A stretch of 20,156 nucleotides of DNA, taken from NCBI GenBank assembly GCA_005888075.1, contig VBKD01000131.1:1-20156 (forward strand). The letters run 5' to 3'. Positions 13,418-20,156 of this stretch are shown piece after piece; within the stretch, counting starts at the first letter, position 1, and each line of letters begins with the position of its first letter. Origin of the DNA: Chloroflexota bacterium. Lineage in GTDB: Bacteria > Chloroflexota > Dormibacteria > Dormibacterales > Dormibacteraceae. The notes beneath the pieces are model-generated. The model was not told the DNA's origin. It made no database searches and worked only from the letters and a program-made list of their open reading frames with translations. The position numbers and the translations under genes were made by a program.

Positions 13418-13801
13418 ATGGCACGGCCAAGCCCGGTCAGCGACCAGGTGAGAAGCCTTTTCGCGGCGGAACAGAAGCACCTCTGGTCGATCGATGAGCT
13501 GCACGAGGCAGTCGTCGGAGCGCTCGGTGCCGCGGACTACTCGACGGTGTTCCGAGCGGTGACGGGCATGGAGAAGGAAGGCTCGATCCACCGCATCGAC
13601 CTGGGCGACGGCAAGGTCCATTACGAGATCTCGGAAGGGCACCACGAGCACATCCGCTGCGATGACTGCGGCCGCGTCGTCGAGGTTCCGGGCTGTGTGC
13701 TCGAAGATGCCTCGACCTCGGTCAGGACCAGCACCGGCTTCGTGGTGACGAGCCACCAGCTGCTGTTCACGGGCGTCTGCCCGGAGTGCGCCGCCAAGTA
13801 A
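13418..13801 (+). CDS. Fur-family transcriptional repressor, probably Zur-type
   Basis: This 127-residue protein has an N-terminal winged helix (about 8-72: WSIDELHEAVVGALG, YSTVFRAVTGMEKEGSIHRI) and a C-terminal metal-binding half with HHEHIRCDDCGRVVEV (75-90). The structural zinc site is C81/C84 plus C121/C124. Its position divergent from a ZnuA-like gene, with shared palindromes, points to zinc-responsive regulation. Fur or Mur roles cannot be excluded from sequence alone. ATG at 13418 was chosen because the upstream in-frame ATG at 13361 would place the coding sequence through both palindromes, and MARPSPVSDQVRSLF is a typical family start. No strong Shine-Dalgarno is seen. Confidence 0.88.
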   Translation: MARPSPVSDQVRSLFAAEQKHLWSIDELHEAVVGALGAADYSTVFRAVTGMEKEGSIHRIDLGDGKVHYEISEGHHEHIRCDDCGRVVEVPGCVLEDASTSVRTSTGFVVTSHQLLFTGVCPECAAK

Positions 13802-13809
13802 CAGCTACG

Positions 13810-13883
13810 TGGTTCCCTTTCACGGAACCATCCGAGTTCGCGCAGCCCGGCGATGAGAGGGAACCATCCGGGTTCCCTCTCAT
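13810..13883. repeat. Array of GGAACC/GGTTCC half-sites: two hairpins and a 16-base direct repeat
   Basis: In the 108-base gap before the KdpD-like gene, TGGTTCC (13810-13816) pairs with GGAACCA (13824-13830). ATGAGAGGGAACC (13853-13865) pairs with GGTTCCCTCTCAT (13871-13883), a perfect 13-base inverted repeat with a 5-base loop. GGAACCATCCGAGTTC (13824-13839) is repeated with one change at 13860-13875. There is no T tract after the large repeat, so a regulator-binding array is at least as likely as a terminator of the Zur-like gene. Confidence 0.65.
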
Positions 13884-13909
13884 ACTTGTGCGGTAGCCTG
13901 CGCTTCGGG

Positions 13910-15061
13910 ATGAACGCGCGGCGGGCCGAGCAGTGGATGTCATGGACACTCGCGCTTGCGGGACCGGCGATTGTGACCGGGGTCCTGGTCAATTTCAGCA
14001 ACCAGATCCAGCGCGACTACGTCTTTATATATCTGGGTCTCGTCGCCGTGGTCGGCGTGTTCGGCGGATTATGGCCGTCCCTCGTTTGCGCGGCCTTCAG
14101 CTTCCTTCTGGTCGACTACTTCTTCGTCCCGCCCGTCGGCGGTTTGACGGTCGCCGACGAACAGGAGATCGTCAACCTGGTGGCTTTCCTGGCGACGGCG
14201 GGCCTCGTTGGATGGCTGGGCTCACGCCGGCGGACCGCGCAGCTGCACGCTGAAGCCCTGGCTCGACAGCTGCAGGATGCCAACAGTGAGTTGATCCGTT
14301 TGAACAAGGAACAGGCTGAGGCGGCGATCGCGGCGCTGCGCCTGGCTCGCAGCGAGCAGCAGATCAAGGCGCTTCAGGAATCCGACCGCCTGCGTCGCGA
14401 GCTGCTGGCCAATGTTTCGCACGAGCTGCGAACTCCGCTCGGCACGATCCTCACCGAGAGCACGGACGGCGCGAGCCGGACCCAGGCCGATGTCATGCGT
14501 TCCCTGCAAACCATCGCGGCCGAGGCTCGCCGCCTGAAGGCGCTCGTCGACGACATGCTTGACATGACGGTCATCGAAAGCGGAGCGCTCGAGCTGGACC
14601 TCGTCCCGACCGACCTTGCCGACGCGATAGAGGCCGCGGTCGAGCGCCTCCACCGAGCGTCTCCGAATCGCGAAGTGGTTTCGGATGCAGGATCTGCACA
14701 CGTCGAGGTGATCGCGGATTGGAAACGTGTCGGCCAGGTCTTCGACAACCTGCTTTCCAACGCCGACCGGTTTGCCCCGCCAGATACGCCCATCACGGTC
14801 ACGGCCGGCCACGAAGAGCCTGGCCTTGTGACGGTACGTGTCATAGATCGGGGGCCGGGGGTGCCGGCGGAGATGCGCGAGCGCATCTTCGAGCGGTTTT
14901 TTCGTGGCGATGGCAACGGAAAAGCAGGAGGAACGGGGTTGGGCCTTGCCATAGTGAAAGGCCTCGTCGAAGCTCATGCTGGAACTGTCGCCGTGGAGGA
15001 CGGCACGCGCTCGGGTGCGACGCTTCGGTTCACGCTGCCGGAGGCCCCGCAGGCGGCGTGA
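13910..15061 (+). CDS. Short KdpD-like sensor histidine kinase lacking the N-terminal KdpD/USP domains
   Basis: This 383-residue kinase carries a DUF4118-type membrane region of four segments (about 13-29, 38-53, 54-75, 87-104), including the LVDYFFVPPVGGLTVAD stretch typical of KdpD. A coiled coil (106-165) leads to HisKA with H171 in NVSHELRTPLGTI. The ATPase domain shows QVFDNLLSNADRFAP, DRGPGVP and GGTGLGLAIVKG. E. coli-type KdpD proteins are near 890 residues, with an N-terminal KdpD domain and a universal-stress domain; both are absent here. It probably phosphorylates KdpE, encoded next. I chose the ATG at 13910 because the longer frame from 13853 starts inside the 13-base inverted repeat. 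Its stop overlaps the KdpE GTG in a GTGA arrangement. Confidence 0.88.
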   Translation: MNARRAEQWMSWTLALAGPAIVTGVLVNFSNQIQRDYVFIYLGLVAVVGVFGGLWPSLVCAAFSFLLVDYFFVPPVGGLTVADEQEIVNLVAFLATAGLVGWLGSRRRTAQLHAEALARQLQDANSELIRLNKEQAEAAIAALRLARSEQQIKALQESDRLRRELLANVSHELRTPLGTILTESTDGASRTQADVMRSLQTIAAEARRLKALVDDMLDMTVIESGALELDLVPTDLADAIEAAVERLHRASPNREVVSDAGSAHVEVIADWKRVGQVFDNLLSNADRFAPPDTPITVTAGHEEPGLVTVRVIDRGPGVPAEMRERIFERFFRGDGNGKAGGTGLGLAIVKGLVEAHAGTVAVEDGTRSGATLRFTLPEAPQAA

Positions 15062-15741
15062 CCAGGATCCTCATCGTCGAGGACGATCCGGCTCTGCGGG
15101 GCTCGATCCGCTCGACGCTCGAGCACAGCGGTTATGAGGTACGAACCGCGGGCGATGGCGCGGCCGGTGCTCGCGAGCTGCAGGCCGAGACCTACGACGT
15201 CGTCCTCTTGGACATCGGCCTTCCCTTTATCGACGGTTGGAGGATTCTCGGCAGCCTCGAAGGTCGTCGCGTTCCGCCGGTGATCGTCATCAGCGCTCGC
15301 GGGGACGAGCGCGACAAGGTGCGGGCCCTTGACTTGGGCGCCGACGATTACCTCGCCAAGCCGTTTGGCGCCGACGAGCTGCTGGCCAGGATCAGGGCAG
15401 TCTTGCGCCGGACCCAAACGGCGCCCGGTCCGAATGTTGTGATCAAGGCCGGAGGCGTGACCATCGACCTGGCCGGCGGGGTTGTGCTGCGAGACGGATC
15501 CGAGCTGCGTCTGTCCCCCACCGAATACGGGCTGCTGGCGGCGCTCGCCCGCCACTCTGGGCAGGTCATCGATCACCGCACTTTGCTGCGGGAGGTTTGG
15601 GGCCCCTCATACGGAGATGAGCGCAATTACCTACGCACCTTTGCCCAGAGGCTGAGGATGAAGCTGGAGCAGGATCCGAAGAACCCGAAGATCATCGTCA
15701 CCGTCGGGAGCCGCGGCTACAGGTTTGGGCCACCCGCCTGA
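15058..15741 (+). CDS. kdpE: KdpE-type response regulator (OmpR family)
   Basis: This 227-residue protein starts at GTG 15058, 4 bases inside the kinase gene (GTGA), indicating translational coupling. The REC domain has D9/D10, D52 (LLDIGLPFIDGW), S79 and K101 (YLAKPFGADELLARI). The OmpR/PhoB winged helix occupies about 132-224 (LRLSPTEYGLLAALARHSGQ, RNYLRTFAQRLRMKLEQDP, TVGSRGYRFGPP). GYRF and the LSPTEY start are typical of KdpE. Followed by kdpFABC, its expected role is activation of the pump genes when K+ is scarce. A tandem CGTTGACG repeat six bases past its stop is the probable binding site. Confidence 0.92.
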   Translation: MTRILIVEDDPALRGSIRSTLEHSGYEVRTAGDGAAGARELQAETYDVVLLDIGLPFIDGWRILGSLEGRRVPPVIVISARGDERDKVRALDLGADDYLAKPFGADELLARIRAVLRRTQTAPGPNVVIKAGGVTIDLAGGVVLRDGSELRLSPTEYGLLAALARHSGQVIDHRTLLREVWGPSYGDERNYLRTFAQRLRMKLEQDPKNPKIIVTVGSRGYRFGPPA

Positions 15742-15746
15742 GCTTT

Positions 15747-15779
15747 CGTTGACGGGTCGTTGACGCCGGCGGGTCTAAC
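15747..15779 (+). promoter_or_regulatory. Candidate KdpE box and promoter of the kdp structural genes
   Basis: CGTTGACG occurs at 15747-15754 and again at 15758-15765, 11 bases apart start to start, the one-helical-turn tandem spacing used by OmpR-family regulators. TTGACG (15749-15754) and TCTAAC (15774-15779), 19 bases apart, could be -35 and -10 boxes. Transcription would then begin at or close to the ATG at 15789, which has no ribosome site, suggesting a leaderless start. Confidence 0.5.
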
Positions 15780-15788
15780 GTCGTTTTT

Positions 15789-15878
15789 ATGGCGCTTGAC
15801 GTCTGGATGCTGGGCCTGGCCCTTGTCCTGATCGTCGTTTCCTTGCTTTACGTCCGCGGTCTGGAAGAGCTCCCGTAA
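15789..15878 (+). CDS. 29-aa single-pass membrane peptide upstream of kdpF
   Basis: The ATG at 15789 opens 29 codons ending TAA at 15876-15878, with one base shared with the KdpF ATG (TAATG). The peptide has one hydrophobic span (residues 6-21, WMLGLALVLIVVSLLY) and a charged tail VRGLEELP. It is not KdpF, which follows separately. I recall similarly sized unnamed ORFs ending in an LYVRG/C-E-L-type tail before kdpF in other high-GC genomes, but cannot verify this here. Its place as first gene of the pump operon and its overlap with kdpF suggest a Kdp accessory or stabilising subunit (inference). No Shine-Dalgarno is visible. Confidence 0.62.
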   Translation: MALDVWMLGLALVLIVVSLLYVRGLEELP

Positions 15879-15973
15879 TGCAAGCGCAGCTGCCTTACAT
15901 CATCACCGGGGTGGTCGCACTGATCGTGACGATCTATCTCTTCGCGGCCCTCCTCTTTCCCGAGAGGTTTTAG
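15878..15973 (+). CDS. kdpF: KdpF small subunit of the K+ transporting ATPase
   Basis: This 31-residue single-pass membrane peptide starts at ATG 15878, overlapping the preceding stop by one base. The hydrophobic span is about residues 8-26 (IITGVVALIVTIYLFAALL) and the C-terminus is FPERF, the hallmark ending of KdpF (..LL.PE.F). KdpF packs against KdpA and stabilises the KdpFABC complex in the cytoplasmic membrane. Its stop lies one base before the kdpA GTG, and the GAGAGG within its end serves as the kdpA ribosome site. Confidence 0.9.
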   Translation: MQAQLPYIITGVVALIVTIYLFAALLFPERF

Positions 15974-15974
15974 G

Positions 15975-17699
15975 GTGGTCCTCGACATCGTCGGCGTGGT
16001 CATCACCTGGATCGCGGTCGCGATCGGGGCCTGGCTCCTCGGCGTGTACATGTTCAAGGTGTTCAGCGGCAATCGCACGCTGCTGAGCCCTGTGCTGCGG
16101 CCTGTCGAGCGGGCGTGCTACTGGGCCATGGGCGTCAAGGAGGAAGCCGAGCAGACGTGGATCCAGTACACGGTGTCGGTGCTGATCGTCTCGGTGGTGA
16201 GCTTTCTTTTCACCTATGTGATCCTTCGCCTGCAGGACAAGCTCCCGCTCAACCCGATGGGTTTCGCGGGCGTGCCAGCAGACCTTGCCTTCAACACATC
16301 GGTCAGCTTCACCACCAACACCAACTGGCAGAACTACACCGGCGAGGCGACCATGTCTTACCTCTCGCAGATGCTGGCGCTGGTGCTGCACAACTTCCTT
16401 TCAGCGGCAGTGGGTGTGGCGATGGCGATCGCTCTGTTTCGAGGGATATCGAGCCGGTCATTGAAGACCCTCGGCAACTTCTACGTCGACGCCACCCGAG
16501 CGACCCTCTACGTCCTTCTGCCTCTTTCGGTTCTCATCGCCTTCATCCTCGTCTCGCAAGGCGTCGTCCAGAGCATCGGCCCGTACGTGGTCGCGCACAC
16601 CGTTGAGGGCGCGAATCAGCTCATCGCGGTCGGACCGTTCGCCTCCCAGGAGGCAATCAAAGACCTCGGCAACAACGGTGGCGGTCCGTTCAACGCCAAC
16701 TCGGCGCATCCATTCGAAAATCCCAATGGCCTCACCAATCAGTTCGAGCTGTTCCTCGAGCTGCTCATTCCGTTCGCCCTGTGCGTGACCTTCGGCAAGA
16801 TGGTCGGCAGCATCAGGCAGGGTCTTGCCATCGCCGCCGCGATGGGCATCCTCCTGGTCGCCTTCACCGCCATATCCATGTACTCCGAGCAGGTCGGAAA
16901 TCCAGCGCTGACCGCCGCCGGCGTCAACCAGGCGGCGACGTCCACCCAAGCCGGCGGAAACATGGAGGGCAAGGAGGTGCGCTTCGGACCGATTTACTCC
17001 GGCATGTTCGAGGCGACCACCACGGGCACGAGCACCGGTTCGGTCAACTCCGGCCATGACAGCTTCACCCCCATCGGGGGCATGGTCGCCCTGGTCCAGA
17101 TGCAGCTTGGTGAGGTCGATCCCGGCGGCATCGGCGCGGGCATCTATTTCATGCTCGTCTTCGTCGTCCTCTCAGTCTTCATCGCCGGCCTCATGGTCGG
17201 CCGCACCCCCGAGTATCTCGGCAAGAAGATCGAGTCGAAGGAGGTGCGCCTGGCGGCGCTCGCGGTGCTCATCGACGTGGCCAGCATCCTGGGTTTCACA
17301 GCCGTGTCGGTGCTCTCTCCAGCCGGCTTGGCGGGGCCGCTCAACGCCGGCGCGCACGGCTTCAGCGAGATCCTCTATGCGTTCTCTTCGCAGACCGCCA
17401 ACAACGGAAGCGCGTTTGCCGGCCTGACCGGCAATACGATCTACTACAACATCACGGGCGGCGCCGCCATGTGGATCGGCCGCTTCCTCGAGGTGATCCC
17501 CATCCTCGCCCTCGCGGGTGCGCTGGCCGGCAAGAAGGTCGTGCCGGCGGGCGCCGGCACCTTCGCGACGGATAGGCCTCTATTTGTAGGGCTCTTGATC
17601 GGCGTGGTGCTGATCGTCGGAGCGCTGACCTTCTTCCCGGCGCTGACATTGGGACCAATCCTCGAGCAACTGCAGCTGGCTGCCGGCCACCTCCACTAA
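15975..17699 (+). CDS. kdpA: KdpA, K+ channel-like subunit
   Basis: This 574-residue integral membrane protein has a superfamily-of-K-transporters fold with four pseudo-repeats. Selectivity-filter regions are visible at FTTNTNWQ (112-119), NNGGGPFNANSAHPFENP (233-250), TTTGTSTGSVNSG (348-360) and SSQTANNGSAFA (471-482). It binds and conducts K+ toward KdpB. About ten membrane segments are apparent, and the length is usual for the family. GTG start at 15975; GAGAGG at 15962-15967 lies 7 bases upstream. It follows kdpF by one base and precedes kdpB by three. No sign of damage. Confidence 0.97.
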   Translation: MVLDIVGVVITWIAVAIGAWLLGVYMFKVFSGNRTLLSPVLRPVERACYWAMGVKEEAEQTWIQYTVSVLIVSVVSFLFTYVILRLQDKLPLNPMGFAGVPADLAFNTSVSFTTNTNWQNYTGEATMSYLSQMLALVLHNFLSAAVGVAMAIALFRGISSRSLKTLGNFYVDATRATLYVLLPLSVLIAFILVSQGVVQSIGPYVVAHTVEGANQLIAVGPFASQEAIKDLGNNGGGPFNANSAHPFENPNGLTNQFELFLELLIPFALCVTFGKMVGSIRQGLAIAAAMGILLVAFTAISMYSEQVGNPALTAAGVNQAATSTQAGGNMEGKEVRFGPIYSGMFEATTTGTSTGSVNSGHDSFTPIGGMVALVQMQLGEVDPGGIGAGIYFMLVFVVLSVFIAGLMVGRTPEYLGKKIESKEVRLAALAVLIDVASILGFTAVSVLSPAGLAGPLNAGAHGFSEILYAFSSQTANNGSAFAGLTGNTIYYNITGGAAMWIGRFLEVIPILALAGALAGKKVVPAGAGTFATDRPLFVGLLIGVVLIVGALTFFPALTLGPILEQLQLAAGHLH

Positions 17700-17702
17700 C
17701 GA

Positions 17703-19772
17703 ATGCAAGACAAGATTCGAGAACGAAAGCGGCGTAGAGGTCGAAGCAGCCTGACCGATCGGACGATCCTGGGTCCCGCGATCGCCGGCAGCTTCAAGAA
17801 GCTGGACCCCCGGCTGATGGCCCGAAACCCAGTGATGTTCGTGGTCGAGGTGGGCTCCGTCATCACCACCATCATCTTCACCGTCGACCTCTTCAATGGC
17901 ACCGCCGGTCTCAGCGGTCCGAACAACAATCTGTTCGTCGGCCAGGTCTCGTTGTGGCTTTGGTTCACGGTGCTGTTTGCGAACTTCGCCGAGGCGATGG
18001 CGGAGGGACGCGGCAAAGCGCAGGCCGCAGCCCTGAGAAAGACACGGTCCGAGACCATCGCACGCAGGCTGGTCGATGGACGTGAAGAGCGCGTCGCGTC
18101 CACCCAGCTCAAGAAAGGCGACATCGTAGTTTGCGAGGCCGGCGATATCGTGCCCGGCGATGGCGATGTGATCGAAGGCATCGCGTCCATCGATGAGTCG
18201 GCGATCACAGGTGAATCCGCGCCCGTCATCCGCGAGGCGGGTGGTGACCGCAGCGCCGTCACAGGCGGAACGAAGGTCCTGTCCGACCGCATCGTCGTGC
18301 AGATCACCGCAAACCCTGGACAGACGTTTCTCGACCGCATGATCGGATTGGTCGAGAGCGCTTCCCGGCGCAAGACCCCGAACGAGATCGCGCTCAACCT
18401 CCTGCTCGCCGCGCTGACGATCATCTTCATGTTCGCGACCGTCACGCTCCAGCCCTTCGCGATCTACGCGGGCACCTCGGTGACGATCACCGTCCTGATC
18501 GCGCTGCTCGTTTGCTTGATTCCGACCACCATCGGCGGTCTGCTCTCCGCCATTGGAATCGCAGGCATCGACCGGCTTCTCCAGCGCAACGTGGTCGCGA
18601 TGTCGGGGCGCGCCGTGGAGGCGGCGGGCGATGTCGACACCCTGCTCCTGGACAAGACGGGCACCATCACGTACGGCAACCGGCAGGCGTCGGACTTCAT
18701 CCCCGCGCCGGGCATCGCGATCGGCCGTTTGATCGAAGCCGCAGAGCTCGCGAGCCTGGCGGACGAGACGCCGGAAGGTAAGTCGATCGTCGCCCTGGCA
18801 CGTCGCCTGGGCTCGAACAACGTCTCGGCCGGCCAGAAGGACATGGTTTTCGTACCGTTCTCCGCCGGCACACGCATGAGCGGCGTCGATCTAGATGGCC
18901 GCTCCATCCGAAAGGGCGCCGACGATGCGATGGGTCGCTGGTCCGGCAAGCAGGTTCCCGCCGAGATCACCGAATCGGTCGCCACCATCGGCCGTTCAGG
19001 CGGCACGCCCCTGGTCGTCGGTGAGAACCAGACGATCCTCGGCACCATCCACTTGAAGGACATCGTCAAGCCCGGCATCCGCGAGCGGTTCGCCGAGCTG
19101 CGGCGGATGGGCCTGCGCACGGTCATGATCACCGGGGACAACCCTCTGACCGCGGCCGCGATCGCGAAGGAGTCCGGGGTGGACGACTTCCTCGCTCAGG
19201 CCACCCCAGAGAAGAAGCTCGAGCTCATCAAGAACGAGCAGTCCGCCGGCCACATGATCGCGATGACAGGCGACGGAACCAATGACGCGCCCGCGCTCGC
19301 GCAGGCCGATGTGGCTGTGGCCATGAACACCGGCACGCAGGCTGCCAAAGAAGCGGGGAACCTGATCGACCTCGACAGCGACCCGACCAAGCTCATCGAG
19401 ATCGTCGAGGCGGGGAAGCAAATGCTGATCACGCGCGGCGCTCTGACCACCTTCAGCATCGCCAACGATGTGGCCAAGTATTTCGCGATCATTCCGGCCA
19501 TCTTCTTTGCCGCTTTCCCGGAGCTGAAGGCGCTGAACATCATGCGGCTGCACAGCCCCAACAGCGCTGTGCTGTCGGCTGTGATCTTCAACGCCATCAT
19601 CATCGTCATCCTCATCCCGCTCGCCTTGCGAGGGGTCCGCTACAGGCCGGTCGGCGCCGCGACCTTGCTGCGCAACAACCTGCTGATCTACGGCGTGGGC
19701 GGGATCATCGCCCCCTTTGCCGGCATCAAGCTGATCGACCTCCTGCTCACCGCCGTGCACCTCACCGCTTAG
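17703..19772 (+). CDS. kdpB: KdpB, P-type ATPase subunit
   Basis: This 689-residue P-type ATPase energises K+ uptake. The phosphorylated aspartate is D317 in LLLDKTGTITYGNR, the actuator motif TGES is at 169-172, and the nucleotide-domain KGADDAM is near 404-410. MITGDNPLTAAAIAKESGVDDFLA (read in two parts) begins near 475 and TGDGTNDAP is at 522-530. Membrane segments flank these domains. An Arg/Lys-rich N-terminus (4-13) and length are normal for KdpB. Serine 172 of TGES corresponds to the inhibitory phosphorylation site known in E. coli KdpB. The ATG at 17703 lacks a ribosome site, so translation probably depends on coupling to kdpA, three bases upstream. Confidence 0.97.
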   Translation: MQDKIRERKRRRGRSSLTDRTILGPAIAGSFKKLDPRLMARNPVMFVVEVGSVITTIIFTVDLFNGTAGLSGPNNNLFVGQVSLWLWFTVLFANFAEAMAEGRGKAQAAALRKTRSETIARRLVDGREERVASTQLKKGDIVVCEAGDIVPGDGDVIEGIASIDESAITGESAPVIREAGGDRSAVTGGTKVLSDRIVVQITANPGQTFLDRMIGLVESASRRKTPNEIALNLLLAALTIIFMFATVTLQPFAIYAGTSVTITVLIALLVCLIPTTIGGLLSAIGIAGIDRLLQRNVVAMSGRAVEAAGDVDTLLLDKTGTITYGNRQASDFIPAPGIAIGRLIEAAELASLADETPEGKSIVALARRLGSNNVSAGQKDMVFVPFSAGTRMSGVDLDGRSIRKGADDAMGRWSGKQVPAEITESVATIGRSGGTPLVVGENQTILGTIHLKDIVKPGIRERFAELRRMGLRTVMITGDNPLTAAAIAKESGVDDFLAQATPEKKLELIKNEQSAGHMIAMTGDGTNDAPALAQADVAVAMNTGTQAAKEAGNLIDLDSDPTKLIEIVEAGKQMLITRGALTTFSIANDVAKYFAIIPAIFFAAFPELKALNIMRLHSPNSAVLSAVIFNAIIIVILIPLALRGVRYRPVGAATLLRNNLLIYGVGGIIAPFAGIKLIDLLLTAVHLTA

Positions 19773-19780
19773 GAGTCAAC

Positions 19781-20156
19781 ATGCTGTCTTCGTTACCGGG
19801 CGAAATCGTGAAGGGGATCAGGCTGACCCTGGTCTTCGGCCTGATCACCGGCGTCATCTATCCGCTGTTCGTCACCGGCGTGAGCCAGGCCGTTTTCAAC
19901 AACCAGGCCAATGGGAGCCTTATCGCCGACAAGCACGGCCAGGTCGTCGGCTCAAAGCTGATCGGGCAGTGGTTCGACCCCAACAATCTCAGATACTTTC
20001 ACCCGCGACCATCGGCGACGGTCGACCCCGCCACAGGCAAACCCCTTCCCTACGCGGCCAACAACTCAGCCGGCAGCAACCTTGGGCCTTCCAACCCGAC
20101 GCTGATCAACCGAGTCACAAGCGAGGCGAGGCGTCTGAAAAGCACCGAATCCAACG
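19781..20156 (+). CDS. kdpC: KdpC, K+ transporting ATPase subunit (3' end cut by window)
   Basis: The ATG at 19781 is preceded by AGGAG at 19771-19775, which overlaps the kdpB stop. The frame is open for 125 codons to the end of the window with no stop. A single N-terminal membrane span (about 13-36, IRLTLVFGLITGVIYPLFVTG) is followed by the periplasmic domain with GSKLIGQWF, YFHPRPSA and the family hallmark SAGSNLGPSNPTL. KdpC family members are about 190-200 residues, so roughly the last third is missing. It completes the kdpFABC order. Confidence 0.95.
   Translation, partial: MLSSLPGEIVKGIRLTLVFGLITGVIYPLFVTGVSQAVFNNQANGSLIADKHGQVVGSKLIGQWFDPNNLRYFHPRPSATVDPATGKPLPYAANNSAGSNLGPSNPTLINRVTSEARRLKSTESN

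Noticed and set aside
17696..19760. Long minus-strand frames antisense to kdpB
   Set aside because: They are shadows of kdpB, which is intact with every P-type ATPase motif.
1..20156. Mobile element, prophage, CRISPR array, tRNA or rRNA
   Set aside because: No transposase or integrase motifs, no terminal inverted repeats with target duplications, no regularly spaced repeats and no tRNA-like cloverleaf were noticed on either strand.

Overview
The window is GC-rich, densely packed and bacterial. No rRNA, tRNA, phage, transposase or CRISPR array was found. The gene mix (Kdp potassium pump, many REC and HD-GYP signalling proteins, an F420-type luciferase-like oxidoreductase, a sulfite-oxidase-like/reductase/DUF6510 trio, several non-ATG starts and apparently leaderless mRNAs) suggests a soil bacterium of the Dormibacterota/Chloroflexota/Actinobacteriota kind. 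That placement is inference; no taxonomic marker is present.

Layout. (1) 1-3901, minus strand: a signalling operon read as REC-HD-GYP protein, then a 7-TM hybrid histidine kinase, then a stand-alone REC protein, with overlapping or nearly touching ends. (2) 4038-5934, minus strand: an XRE-HTH/TPR regulator preceded in the same direction by a 31-codon ORF that the usual gene finders would miss. This ORF has an anti-SD-complementary ribosome site, a near-complete signal peptide and a short Pro-containing tail. Upstream lie a 16-bp palindrome, a leader of about 300 nt with nested stems, and an AT-rich promoter-like island. The arrangement resembles Firmicute RRNPP peptide-sensing modules and is the most interesting part of the window. 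(3) 5994-8042: a stand-alone response regulator (+), a convergent LLM oxidoreductase and a compact HD-GYP protein (both minus). (4) 8060-9659, minus strand: a Mo-cofactor sulfite-oxidase-like protein, an FAD/NAD reductase and a DUF6510 zinc-ribbon protein, tightly coupled. (5) 9694-13801: an S11 D,D-carboxypeptidase and a zinc/manganese ABC uptake operon (binding protein, ATPase, permease) on minus, divergent from a Fur/Zur-type repressor on plus, with two palindromes between them. The permease carries an internal deletion with a frameshift. (6) 13810-20156, plus strand: an inverted/direct repeat array, a short KdpD-like kinase, KdpE, a tandem-repeat candidate KdpE site, two tiny membrane-protein ORFs (an unnamed one and KdpF), KdpA, KdpB and a KdpC cut by the window end.

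How the genes fit together. The Kdp block is a self-contained K+ limitation response: kinase and regulator first, then the candidate regulator site, then the pump genes. The Zur-like protein probably represses the divergent metal-uptake operon. The HD-GYP proteins would degrade cyclic di-GMP; no GGDEF synthase is present. Two genes, the REC-HD-GYP protein and the metal permease, appear to have lost internal segments of roughly 90-130 bp relative to their families, so assembly error should be excluded before reading biology into either.
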